Part shown: positions 46,318 to 55,695 of the stretch, piece by piece
How positions within the stretch are numbered: position 1 is the first letter of the stretch
Layout of the letters: every line of letters begins with the position of its first letter
Assembly: GCA_018798825.1 (NCBI GenBank)
Contig: CP076356.1
Coordinates: 930,001-994,000, forward strand
DNA: 64,000 bases
Direction: 5' to 3'
Origin: Ochrobactrum sp. BTU1
GTDB lineage: Bacteria > Pseudomonadota > Alphaproteobacteria > Rhizobiales > Rhizobiaceae
The notes under the pieces: generated by a model
Databases searched by the model: none
What the model was told of the DNA's origin: nothing
Seen by the model: the letters and a program-made list of their open reading frames with translations, nothing else
Position numbers and translations under genes: made by a program

Positions 46318-47109
46318 ATGAACAAGGCAGTGAAAACTGAGTTTGGATCCCCTATGTCTTTCCTAGACACTATTCGACGTAAGTTCTGCGCGATCACGCC
46401 CGAATATAGGCGTTTTGTCCGGCCTTTTCCGACTTTTGATAAATTGACGCCATCATTGCAAACAAACGGCAGAGTTGTCGGGTTTTATACGCGAAATTCG
46501 TTTTATGAAGACGAAGCGAAACGCATGGAAAAGTCGGCCAGGCGCTTGGGGCTTACGGTCGAAACCAGCCCTATTGAAAGCGCAGGCTCGTGGGTAAGAA
46601 ATGCGGCTTTGAAGCCCACATTCCTTTTGAAAGCCCGAGAACAACACCGTGGACCCTTGTTATATGTCGACGTCGACGCTGTCTTCCATAACGATCCCTG
46701 GCCGCATATCAATGCAATTGACGCCGATATAGGGGTTTTTTATTCGCATGAAGGCAAACTAATTTCAGCAACCATTTTCCTTGCGGACACCCCGGAAGTC
46801 GTCGAATTGCTGCGTGAGTGGAAAAAAGCGTGCGACAGTCAGCCGGAAATCTGGGACCAAGTGACTTTGCAAGAAATCTTGGCAACGATTTCGGACGAAC
46901 GCCTCACCGTCGCACGGCTACCGGTTTCATTCTGCTGGGTTTTTGATCGGTTCAAGAACGGCTTTTCTGAAGAGGTTTTTATCGAGCAGCTCCAAGCAAG
47001 CCGCCAAGCCACGTCAAAGAAGAAATTATTCGGTCGACGCAGCAAGAGGCTCATTCGTCGTGATGAACGAATATTGGAAATCGAACGAATTCTGGCCGAG
47101 GATCCATAA
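46318..47109 (+). CDS. Glycosyltransferase-like (nucleotide-diphospho-sugar transferase) protein
   Basis: This 263-residue protein has the DxD metal/nucleotide-sugar motif in LLYVDVDAVFHNDPWPHINA (near residue 116) after an N-terminal block GFYTRNSFYEDEAKRMEKSA. FLADTPEVVELLREWKKAC then WDQVTLQEIL is typical of the GT-A-like nucleotid_trans family. An internal ATG at 46354 could be the true start. There is no signal or membrane helix. The acceptor is unknown; surface glycan assembly is a reasonable guess. Confidence 0.65.
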   Translation: MNKAVKTEFGSPMSFLDTIRRKFCAITPEYRRFVRPFPTFDKLTPSLQTNGRVVGFYTRNSFYEDEAKRMEKSARRLGLTVETSPIESAGSWVRNAALKPTFLLKAREQHRGPLLYVDVDAVFHNDPWPHINAIDADIGVFYSHEGKLISATIFLADTPEVVELLREWKKACDSQPEIWDQVTLQEILATISDERLTVARLPVSFCWVFDRFKNGFSEEVFIEQLQASRQATSKKKLFGRRSKRLIRRDERILEIERILAEDP

Positions 47110-47222
47110 TTTCAATTTCCCATCCGCAGACATTCCGACGCCTTGGGAGGTGTTATGAGTCCTCAGGTGGCGAAGCTTAGGTCAGTAAGAAACAAGAAAA
47201 CGAGGTTTTCAGTAAGTCCGCT

Positions 47223-47729
47223 TCATAGATGTCCGAGTTCGAACTTATCAACCATCGTGAGTTTAACACGATCGCCGTCAGACAGTCGAAGCTGTTCACG
47301 AAGAATAAATGGCGAGATTAGTTCGAGATGATAGCGCATGTGAGAGCCAATACGGCGGAATACCCAGACATTCTGTGTTCCTGCGTTGGCCGATAAGATT
47401 GCTCTCCATGCCTGCCCGGTTCCGCGTCGAGGCTTAAAGAATTTTTTACGGAGGCTCTTATTTCCGATTGCGTGCTGAGGTATACTGAAAGCAGCAGGAA
47501 ACTTTCCCTTGTCCAGCGCTTTGAAGCCTTGACGCCCGGAGACCTCCTGAGGAAGTGTTGGCACAAAAATATTCAGAGAACCCGCAGCAAACTGGATAGG
47601 CCAGTCGTCGGGAGCGGAATCAATTTCTTTGCTACCCGGAATATGCAAGCGAGAATGATAACCAAGGCCTTTTTCGACAATTCCCTCTACAGAAAGTAGC
47701 ATAAGATAAAAATTCCCCTCCAGCTGCAC
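47223..47729 (-). CDS. Hypothetical protein with possible DUF120-like domain
   Basis: This 168-residue soluble protein begins MQLEGNFYLMLLSVEGIVEK and ends with a segment reading MRYHLELISPFILREQLRLS then DGDRVKLTMVDKFELG. That ending resembles the C-terminal strand-helix pattern of CTP-dependent riboflavin kinases (LExIxPxxLRexLxLxDGDxV). The middle also has a plausible GSLNIFVPTLP substrate loop. The similarity is recalled by eye only and is weak. It converges with the glycosyltransferase-like gene upstream of it. Confidence 0.5.
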   Translation of the reverse strand: MQLEGNFYLMLLSVEGIVEKGLGYHSRLHIPGSKEIDSAPDDWPIQFAAGSLNIFVPTLPQEVSGRQGFKALDKGKFPAAFSIPQHAIGNKSLRKKFFKPRRGTGQAWRAILSANAGTQNVWVFRRIGSHMRYHLELISPFILREQLRLSDGDRVKLTMVDKFELGHL

Positions 47730-48618
47730 GACGTTTTTTAGACAGTTTTATGACGATCCCTTAATGCGTTGAGTAGCTTAAGAACCCTAGTCGTTTCAAT
47801 CATTTTTTCTGTGACCCTCTTTCTTCAGCATCTGGCTCTTTTTGACTTACGGCGCGATATCCCCAAGCGCGGCCACGCTTGAACATTGTCAAAGAAATTA
47901 CTCCGTGGTGCTTTCGCCGTCGGCGGTTCTGTTCATAACTTTAGGCCGCGCTATCCGTCATGACGATGCAATCGCCGAAACCATGTCGCCGTTTATGAAC
48001 CAATTGACGCGGCAGACTTCTTCGTTTGTCGATCTTTTTGCATAGCCTTAGCGACAGTTACAGAAAATACGCATCTTGGCGTTCACATCGATCTCAAGCC
48101 CAAAAGTAATCGTTTCGGATATTCCGTTGGTCCCGCCCGTGCATGAAATAGTTTCGCATTATTTGCTGTCGATGCTTAAACTCCAAAACCGATAAGAGCT
48201 CAATTGACACTTGCCTTCCACCAAGTCACTGGGCTTTTGCGAAGGTCTGCCATGTAACGGTCCTTGCCATCAATTCCCTTCAAACAGCATTGGCAATATC
48301 AATAAGTAGTAGCCTCTTATCTTTAGGTGGCAATTACAGGCCGTACGGTCTTAATTTGAATTCAAATAACTAAAAGAATACATAGACTTGGCGACCATAA
48401 TAGCTCAAAAATTCCAAAGTGCCAGTAAGTGTTAGCTAGTGTCTTTTATTGATATTGTATTCGCTGCAGGCAATTTTAAACTCCAAGTGAAGATAACAAG
48501 TTTCAGAGTCTTATTCCGATGGGGAACCGAAGAACTAGATCCTATCACTTATGACCCGGAGAAATCGGGTTGCCTCGCTGAAATTGCGCTGGTTTTTTTA
48601 CAGTTCTTAGGGGACAGC
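47730..48618. other. Long non-coding leader before the autotransporter gene
   Basis: Nearly 900 bases with no supported gene, AT-rich in its last 300 bases. A short frame ending at 48045 may be a gene remnant. The length invites a regulated promoter or leader RNA, but no specific element was recognised. Confidence 0.4.
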
Positions 48619-51600
48619 ATGATCATAAAACCAACCAAGAAGACTTCGAATGCCGGGATTGGGCGCAAAAAGGTTAAACTTGCGCTGCTTGCCAGCACAG
48701 CCGTTTATGGGATCATGACCGGTTCTGCGATGGCTGGGTCGTGTACGGTTGTTTCCGCAGGCGTCTATAGCTGTACAGGTGCCGCGACAGGAAGTGACCT
48801 GTCACAGATCCTGACAGATCCTGGATCACTGTCAGTGACAACTCAGCCGGGTTTCGGGATCAATGCGGCAATCGGTGACGGATTTGATATATCAGTAGGT
48901 GGCGGAGGGGCTGGCGATTTAACATTTGACGATCAGAATGCCTCTTCGATTATCGGGAATGGAAGAGGAATTTCCGCTGAGAATAATGCCAATGGCGCGC
49001 TCTCGATTACGACGACAGGCCAAGTCACCGGCACCACTGCCAACGGGATCAATGCTTCAAACAACGGAACCAATCTGACCATTGACGTCGTCGACGTTTC
49101 AGGTGGTTCGACTGGCATTTTCGCCAATAATGGCGGTACTGGTGCGCTTTCTATCACCGCGACAGGGAATGTTGTGGGTTCGGATCGCGATGGCATAAAT
49201 GCCAACAACGGCGCTTTGAGCACAGACATTGACATCAATGTGGCAGATGTCTCTGGCAACGAACACGGCATTTACGCCTGGAACGAGGGCACGGGCTCGG
49301 TCTCCATCGTCTCCACCGGGCAAGTGACTGGAACCAACGATTACGGTATCTACGCTCGCACGTCGGACATTGGTACGGGTTTGACCATTAATGTCGTTGA
49401 TGTCACTGGCGGTAATGCCGGAATATATGCCGATAATTACGGCTCGGGTTCGCTCTCCATAAAGTCCTCGGGACAAATTACAGGTACCAATAGCGACGGT
49501 ATAACGGCGAAAAATTCTGCCAACGGTGCAGATCTCAACATTGAAGCAAACAATGTTACGGGCGCTTTGAACGGCGTTTACGCAATCAACGAAGGCAATG
49601 GTGCACTCACTATTACTTCGACCGGCACAATCACTGGTAACAATGGCGACGGTATTCACGCCTCCAACGACGCGAGCACTACAAATGTAACCATTAATGT
49701 TGCAAATGTTTCGGGTACTGAGTCCGGAGTTTCCACAACAAACGATGGTTCTGGCTCAACTTCCGTTGTAGCGACGGGGCAAGTCACAGGGATCAATGGT
49801 GACGGCATCTATGCGTATAATGGTGTTACCGCGACTGATCTGAGCGTTGAAGCCGTCGATGTTTCGGGTGACAACGGAATTGCCGCTATAAATTACGGTT
49901 CGGGCTCGACCTCCGTCACCTCCACAGGGCACGTAGTCGGGACAGGAACCGGAGAGGGAAAATACGGCATTTATGCATTCAACTACCAGGGCACCGATGT
50001 CAGAGTTGATGCTGCAAGTGTGACGGGTGGCGAGGATGGCATTGTAGCCATTAATTTCGGGACCGGTCAGACTTCTGTCACAGCCACAGGAAAAGTCATC
50101 GGGACAGCGACTGACGGTATTTACGTCAACCACTACGGGACAGACCTGAGCATCAATGCTGCAGCTGTTACGGGTGGTACCAATGGCATTACCGCTACGA
50201 ATAACGGCACGGGCGCCCTTTCAATCGTTGCGACCGGGCAAGTTACAGGGGCAGAGACTAACGGTATATATGCCCTCCACTCCGGGACGGACCTGAGCAT
50301 CAATGCTGCAGCTGTTACGGGTGGTACCAATGGTATTAGCGTCAGGAACCTGGGAACTGGTGCCCTTTCGATTTCAGCGACTGGGCAAGTCACCGGAGAA
50401 GGTGGCTTTGGCATCTCAGCACAGAACGGGTATTCCGGCACTGATCTCACCATTGATGTGGTCGGTGTTAGTGGGAACGCAGACGGCATCTTCGCGGTTA
50501 ACTTTGGCGCAGGTGCTTTGTCTGTTAATGCGACAGGAACAGTGAACGGGACCAATGGACGGGGTCTCTATGCTCAAAACGACTATTCGAGTACTGACCT
50601 GACTATTCAAGCGGTAGATGTTAGTGGCGGAGACGTAGGCATTTTTGCCCAGAACAATGGTTCCGGAGCTTTTTCACTCACTTCGACCGGGAAAGTCGTT
50701 AGTTCAAACAGTGTGGGTATCATTGCGCAGAACTCTTTCCTCAGCACCGACCTGACGATTGATGTAGCCGATGTTACGGGTGGTTCCTCAGGAATTTATG
50801 CCTGGAATGGTGGCACTGGTTCGCTCTCGCTTGATGCCTCAGGAGCCGTCATTGGAACGACCGAGAACGGTATAGATGTCTATAATTCCAACATCGGTAC
50901 CGCTCTGAGCCTCAATGTCGCCGATGTTTCCGGTGAGACGAACGGCATTTATGTTGAACATGCCGGTAGTGATAATGGCAGCATCGTGGTGAATGGAACG
51001 GTTTCAGGCAATGAGACCGGGATTATGTTTATTGATGGAAGTGAAACTGCCATTGATAACAGCATCACAGTTGCTGCCGGTGCTGTTGTCGAAGGTGGAA
51101 ATGCTGCAATTGCGGCTGGATCGGGGTCAATATGGGATGGTCAGTACGATCAACCCAACACTCTGACTATCAACAACAATGGCGTAATACGCAACCTTTC
51201 AGCTCAGTCATCCGACCTTGCCATCCTCGCAACCGTTGTTCTTGAGGCCGAAATGGAAGGTGGAACAGTAACGAGCGAACTGTCCTCCCCGCTCAAGATT
51301 GTGAATAATAATCTGATCACAGGTACCGTTGATCTCAGCGAACTGGGTAACAATTTCCACAATACGACCTCAGGCGTCTGGGATACCGCAGGCGGAACAA
51401 ATGATTTCGGTTCTGTGGCGGGCAACAGCAACCTGCTTAATGAAGGCCTGGTGCTTGCCGCCAACGATCAGTCAGGTTCTGCTGTTCAAACGACCATTTT
51501 TGGCAATATCGGCACTCTTACCAATGCCGGCATCTTGTCTATGCAGAACAAAAGGGCCGGTGACACAGCGGTCATCGACGGCAACTATGTCGGTAATGGC

Positions 51601-52959
51601 GGTCTTGTAAGCTTTGATACGGTCCTTGGTGATGACGCATCGACAACAGATTTGCTCGTTGTTTCCGGTGACACGGGGGGAACGACATCTGTCGGCGTGA
51701 ACAATGTCGATGGCAAGGGTGCACAGACCAATGAAGGTATCCGGATTATCCAGGTAGACGGTGCTTCTAACGGTTCATTCTCGCTGATTGGTGATTATGC
51801 GATCGGCGGCAAGCAGGCAGTTGTCGCTGGCGCTTACGCCTATCAGCTTTATCAGGGTGGCACTTCAACGCCTACTGATGGCGACTGGTATCTGCGTTCA
51901 CAGCTCACGCCAACCGATCCATCACCGCTTTATCAGGCTGGCGTTCCAGTCTATGAAGCCTATCCGCAGGCGTTGCTTGGCTTGAACGGCGTTCCGACAC
52001 TCCAGCAGCGTGTTGGTAACCGCTTCTGGGCCGGTAACGGCAACAAGGTTATCGCACAGGGTGCTGATCCAATCGGTACACCTTATGCTGCTCCGCAAGA
52101 AGCAGGCGTTGTGATTGAAGGCAATGGTGTGTGGGGCCGTATCGAAGGTGCACATCACAGCATCAATCCACGCTTCTCGACCTCAAGCACCGATTACGAC
52201 CAGAATGTCTTCAAGCTTCAGGCCGGTATTGATGGCCTGTTGACGGAAACAGAAAATGGCAAGCTGATTGGTGGGATCACAGTTCACTACGCCCATGGCA
52301 AAACCGACGTTAACTCGGTTTATGGTGATGGCGAGATCAGCACCAACGGTTATGGCTTTGGTGGCACACTCACCTGGTATGGTGAAAATGGCTTCTACCT
52401 CGACGGTCAGGGTCAGGTGACCTGGTATAAGAGCGATCTGGACTCGAACCTTGCCAACGCCAACCTTGCTGATGGCAACAAGGGCTTTGGCTATACGCTG
52501 TCTCTTGAAGGCGGCAAGCGGATTGCCATTGATCCGGCATGGTCGCTCACACCACAGGCACAGCTGGTTTACTCCAATGTCGATTTTGATGCCTTCACCG
52601 ATCCATTCGGTGCACGTGTCAGTCTGGACCGCGGTGAAAGCCTTCAGGGTCGTCTTGGTCTCACGCTTGATCATGAAGACTCGTGGCAGAATGACAATGG
52701 CATGCTGAACCGCACGCATGTTTACGGCATTGCCAATCTTTACTACGAGTTCCTGGAAGGCACACGGGTTGATGTTGCAGGCACCAGTTTTGCCAGCGAA
52801 AAGGACCGTCTGTGGGGCGGGCTTGGTGTTGGTGGTTCTTATAACTGGAACGACGATAAATACTCGATCTATGGTGAGGGCCTCGTCAACACCAGCCTCA
52901 ACAACTTTGGCGACAGCTATTCGCTCAAGGGAACTGTTGGCTTCCGGATGAGATGGTAA
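48619..52959 (+). CDS. Type Va autotransporter with thirteen passenger repeats
   Basis: This 1446-residue protein has an extended signal region (basic N-terminus, then KLALLASTAVYGIMTGSAMA, cleavage near residue 41). Next comes a passenger with about thirteen repeats of 48-54 residues (about residues 131-789), each built like ATGQVTG...GIYA-N-GTDLSI...VTGG-NGI. A further beta-helical region follows, and a C-terminal 12-strand-type barrel (about residues 1164-1446, starting VWGRIEGAHHSI) ends in FRMRW. ATG 48619 follows AGGGGACAGC; a longer frame to 48439 has no matching signal. Likely a surface adhesin. Confidence 0.9.
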   Translation: MIIKPTKKTSNAGIGRKKVKLALLASTAVYGIMTGSAMAGSCTVVSAGVYSCTGAATGSDLSQILTDPGSLSVTTQPGFGINAAIGDGFDISVGGGGAGDLTFDDQNASSIIGNGRGISAENNANGALSITTTGQVTGTTANGINASNNGTNLTIDVVDVSGGSTGIFANNGGTGALSITATGNVVGSDRDGINANNGALSTDIDINVADVSGNEHGIYAWNEGTGSVSIVSTGQVTGTNDYGIYARTSDIGTGLTINVVDVTGGNAGIYADNYGSGSLSIKSSGQITGTNSDGITAKNSANGADLNIEANNVTGALNGVYAINEGNGALTITSTGTITGNNGDGIHASNDASTTNVTINVANVSGTESGVSTTNDGSGSTSVVATGQVTGINGDGIYAYNGVTATDLSVEAVDVSGDNGIAAINYGSGSTSVTSTGHVVGTGTGEGKYGIYAFNYQGTDVRVDAASVTGGEDGIVAINFGTGQTSVTATGKVIGTATDGIYVNHYGTDLSINAAAVTGGTNGITATNNGTGALSIVATGQVTGAETNGIYALHSGTDLSINAAAVTGGTNGISVRNLGTGALSISATGQVTGEGGFGISAQNGYSGTDLTIDVVGVSGNADGIFAVNFGAGALSVNATGTVNGTNGRGLYAQNDYSSTDLTIQAVDVSGGDVGIFAQNNGSGAFSLTSTGKVVSSNSVGIIAQNSFLSTDLTIDVADVTGGSSGIYAWNGGTGSLSLDASGAVIGTTENGIDVYNSNIGTALSLNVADVSGETNGIYVEHAGSDNGSIVVNGTVSGNETGIMFIDGSETAIDNSITVAAGAVVEGGNAAIAAGSGSIWDGQYDQPNTLTINNNGVIRNLSAQSSDLAILATVVLEAEMEGGTVTSELSSPLKIVNNNLITGTVDLSELGNNFHNTTSGVWDTAGGTNDFGSVAGNSNLLNEGLVLAANDQSGSAVQTTIFGNIGTLTNAGILSMQNKRAGDTAVIDGNYVGNGGLVSFDTVLGDDASTTDLLVVSGDTGGTTSVGVNNVDGKGAQTNEGIRIIQVDGASNGSFSLIGDYAIGGKQAVVAGAYAYQLYQGGTSTPTDGDWYLRSQLTPTDPSPLYQAGVPVYEAYPQALLGLNGVPTLQQRVGNRFWAGNGNKVIAQGADPIGTPYAAPQEAGVVIEGNGVWGRIEGAHHSINPRFSTSSTDYDQNVFKLQAGIDGLLTETENGKLIGGITVHYAHGKTDVNSVYGDGEISTNGYGFGGTLTWYGENGFYLDGQGQVTWYKSDLDSNLANANLADGNKGFGYTLSLEGGKRIAIDPAWSLTPQAQLVYSNVDFDAFTDPFGARVSLDRGESLQGRLGLTLDHEDSWQNDNGMLNRTHVYGIANLYYEFLEGTRVDVAGTSFASEKDRLWGGLGVGGSYNWNDDKYSIYGEGLVNTSLNNFGDSYSLKGTVGFRMRW
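49008..50984 (+). repeat. Tandem repeats of about 150 bp in the autotransporter passenger
   Basis: Thirteen in-frame units of 144-162 bp encode the GIYA/ATGxVTG repeats. Most are diverged, but units 8 and 9 share a 54-bp block (50137-50190 and 50284-50337) that differs at only two positions, which points to recent duplication or gene conversion with a 147-bp period. Confidence 0.85.
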
Positions 52960-53437
52960 CTAAATCACAGAGCGCTGACGTTGAACTACCCCGAACTGAG
53001 ACGACGTCAGCAATCGTGACAGACCGCTGTCAGTAACTACCCCTCGAAAAACTGACAGCGGTCACCCTTTTCCCACAATTTCTCACCGACCAATCGGGGC
53101 TGTGATTAAGGCAATTCCTATGAGCTTAGATCAAGTTACCGACGATTGGTTCCATTTGCGCAAAACTCAAGTAGTGCCAAATGAGAAGTGATAAGAGCAT
53201 GGCGGTACACGCGCTAGGGCGTCCGTAACCAACAATCCGATTTCATTTTCTTTTTCACAACGCCCTGAAAACCTTGGGATTGTGACGTGGGACGCCGCAA
53301 GCAGAGCCGCTTGCGCCATTGATGCCAACTTACTAGATAGACGAAACTTCTTTCAACGCACAAATCGCATGGTGCGAAATGATCTGTACATCTGCCGTTA
53401 GAGCTCCAGAGGCGTGCCTCCACCTTCGGTTAACGCC
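52960..53437. other. Intergenic region holding the autotransporter terminator
   Basis: Apart from the strong terminator annotated separately, no coding region or repeat is supported here. Confidence 0.4.
53022..53070 (+). terminator. Strong intrinsic terminator after the autotransporter
   Basis: Perfect 13-bp arms (GACCGCTGTCAGT at 53022-53034, ACTGACAGCGGTC at 53051-53063) enclose a 16-base loop and are followed by ACCCTTTTCCC on the plus strand. It lies 62 bases after the autotransporter stop. Confidence 0.8.
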
Positions 53438-53731
53438 ATGAATAAAAAACGCCGGTCTGAAACCGGTCAAAAAATTTCCTCAAGCCTCGCTACTGCCTTT
53501 CTTTGCTGGCTTACTTGGACCAGCGCCCATGCACTTGTAGGCGTTTTTCGAGCCGGTACTATCCTCAATCGCCGCGGCCCCGACATCGATATGAGAGACA
53601 GCCCGATCTTATTTTGGGTTTTAGGCGGCTTTTTTACGATTGGCGTAATTCTCGTGACGGGTTTGACGGTGATATGCATATTGCACCTGCTAGCGCTTTT
53701 CCGAGGCTCTAGTTCAAACCCCGATCGTTGA
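53438..53731 (+). CDS. Small two-helix membrane protein
   Basis: This 97-residue protein has two hydrophobic segments (LATAFLCWLTWTSAHALVGV and LFWVLGGFFTIGVILVTGLT continuing into VICILHLLALF). I chose ATG 53438; a start at 53414 is possible, and neither has a strong ribosome site. No family is recognised and no operon partner is close. Moderate chance of being a real gene. Confidence 0.45.
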   Translation: MNKKRRSETGQKISSSLATAFLCWLTWTSAHALVGVFRAGTILNRRGPDIDMRDSPILFWVLGGFFTIGVILVTGLTVICILHLLALFRGSSSNPDR

Positions 53732-54342
53732 GGCCGATTGACCAGACATAAGATATTTTCCCTCCAACAATTAGCGCTTGGTCTGTTTGCTCTTAGTGTA
53801 TTATGCGCAGGGCGGGCCATGGTTCGACGAAGGAATCCGCTAAGCTTTGCATGGTCAAACTGTGCTCAGCCATCGGTGCAGCTGTTCGCGTCTAATCAAA
53901 ATCTATTGTGAGCTGCGACATTGAAGCTGCCCGTATGCGCGCCTTGATCCCTTAAAGGCCAGTCGGATTGCATCTAAAGCAAGGCATGAAGCATCGAGAA
54001 AAATAGCTTCCATGTTTCACCGTCAAACAGCTTTATTGGATACGCGTAAAGACTACAAAGCCACCATCATAATCTTGACTGGTGGTTGCGTTCGAAGTTT
54101 TCATATATGCGCGACCCTCAGAAAGTTTTCTCTTAGAAAATGGCCAGTTTTTTGAGCAGTTCTTCCGAACTGTTACACTTGATAAATATGCTGTCTTCTC
54201 TATCAGCCAATTTTACGTGTGGGCACTTTAGGGATGAACCCATTGCGAGCGACATAACTGGCCCTCAACATCATAGTCAAACTGTCCCCGACGGTTTTCA
54301 CCGCGGGCCAGCTGAAACCAATCAAGTGAATTTGCTCGAAAC
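53732..54342. other. Intergenic region, no gene seen
   Basis: About 600 bases with only short, unsupported frames. A small inverted repeat (CCACCA / TGGTGG) near 54061-54087 is the only structure noticed. Confidence 0.35.
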
Positions 54343-54543
54343 CTAATGACCCCGAAAACCGCCATCATATGGATAGCCTGTAAAGAAGCGCGGAAATTTC
54401 TCGTCGTCGGATTTGCCCCAAGAAGCAGAACTTTGATCACGCCAGCATTGATCGAGGCCCATCGTTTCAAACAGTGGATCATAAAAGGCCACGGAACGGG
54501 TCAGGTCCGCCGTGCCGACCATCGTATAGGCAATTCCGTTCAT
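54343..54543 (-). pseudogene. Truncated VOC (glyoxalase)-family gene
   Basis: The frame starts MNGIAYTMVGTADLTRSVAF then YDPLFETMGLDQCWRDQ, the first beta-alpha unit of a vicinal-oxygen-chelate protein. It stops after 66 residues at GYPYDGGFRGH, where family members continue for another 60 or so. The DNA further along does not resume the family in any frame, so this is a 3'-truncated gene. An alternative start lies at 54573. Confidence 0.6.
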
Positions 54544-54644
54544 CCGGGATTCCGCCAAATTGCAACACACCACGCTCGCACTTTGCCGAAAGATGTGGCC
54601 GATTTCAACAGCACCGTTTTGGCACCGGTATAGCTTGCTGGGTT

Positions 54645-55580
54645 TTAAATGAGCGGCATTCCGACCGACGGCTGAAAGGCGTGACGATTGGCGTTCACCT
54701 GCTCAATAATGAAATCCTTTACTCTTTCGGTACGCAACCGGTATCGCGGGTTCTCGTGAGTAACGATAAAATAGGAGCGCAAGAAGCTGATCTTATCGGG
54801 CAGCAGTCGCACAAGTTGCGGACTGTGTGCTGCAATAAAACATGGCAGCAGCGCAATGCCCACACCATGAGAGGTTGCATCCACTTGCGTAAGAATATTT
54901 GATACTTGAAGATCGGCGTCCCGATGCGGGAGAAAATTTCGCAAATAGTCATGCGCGGGTGTAGGCATCAAATCCGGAATATAGCCGATGATAAAATGAC
55001 GGTCGATGTCAGCAATAGAACCAATTGCCTCATGTGTCCGCAGATAATCATGGCTGCAATAAAGTCCGTATTCGTAATCGCAGAGTTTGCGCGACACCAA
55101 TGGTCCAAGCGTTGGGCGCTCCATCATAATCGCAATGTCAGCCTCTCGTTTGGTGAGACTAACGATGGATGGATCAGCGATAAGCTCGATACGAATGTCG
55201 GACAATTCTTGTGGTAACAGATGTAAACGTCGCACCAGAAAGTTCGACGAAAAACCTTCTGGTATCGTCAGCCGCACCGGCCCTGCCAGGCTGTTCACTT
55301 TGGACGACATCTCGGTCTGAATCCGAATGACAGCACTCTCCATCTGCTGCACCTCAGCCGCCAACTTCTCCCCTGCTTCGGTGATCTTGTATCCACTCGG
55401 TGATCGTTCAAACAATGGCACGCGCAGACTGGTCTCAAGCGCGATAATTCGACGACTAAGTGTCGAGTGATCAAGGCCAATGTGACGCGCAGCAACCGTC
55501 AAACGCCCTAAACGAGCAACGGCCAGGAACGCTTTGAGGTCGTCCCAATTGATATCAGGGGTATGGGAATTTGCGCACAT
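54645..55580 (-). CDS. LysR-family transcriptional regulator
   Basis: This 311-residue regulator has an N-terminal LysR winged helix (WDDLKAFLAVARLGRLTVAA then RHIGLDHSTLSRRIIALE) and a substrate-binding domain (GPVRLTIPEGFSSNFLVRRL, SHGVGIALLPCFIAA). It is divergent from the sugar-acid operon beginning at 55696, across 115 bases, so that operon is its likely target. It would be activated by a pathway intermediate; the ligand is unknown. Confidence 0.88.
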   Translation of the reverse strand: MCANSHTPDINWDDLKAFLAVARLGRLTVAARHIGLDHSTLSRRIIALETSLRVPLFERSPSGYKITEAGEKLAAEVQQMESAVIRIQTEMSSKVNSLAGPVRLTIPEGFSSNFLVRRLHLLPQELSDIRIELIADPSIVSLTKREADIAIMMERPTLGPLVSRKLCDYEYGLYCSHDYLRTHEAIGSIADIDRHFIIGYIPDLMPTPAHDYLRNFLPHRDADLQVSNILTQVDATSHGVGIALLPCFIAAHSPQLVRLLPDKISFLRSYFIVTHENPRYRLRTERVKDFIIEQVNANRHAFQPSVGMPLI

Positions 55581-55695
55581 GCCGTTTGTATGTATGCGAA
55601 TTTACAGCAAAGCAAGCAGTTTGTAACGCTTCAGATCACTTAGCGAGCGCTCAAAAGAGCGCCGTCAGGCCAAGAGAAAATACCGGGAGCAGTCA

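Noticed and set aside
49008..50984. Regularly spaced repeats considered as a CRISPR array
   Set aside because: The repeats are in frame, about 150 bp long, diverged, and encode a beta-helical passenger; there are no short identical repeats with unique spacers.
52183..52719. Minus-strand frame (178 aa) opposite the autotransporter barrel
   Set aside because: It lacks a family match and lies opposite a well-supported beta-barrel domain.
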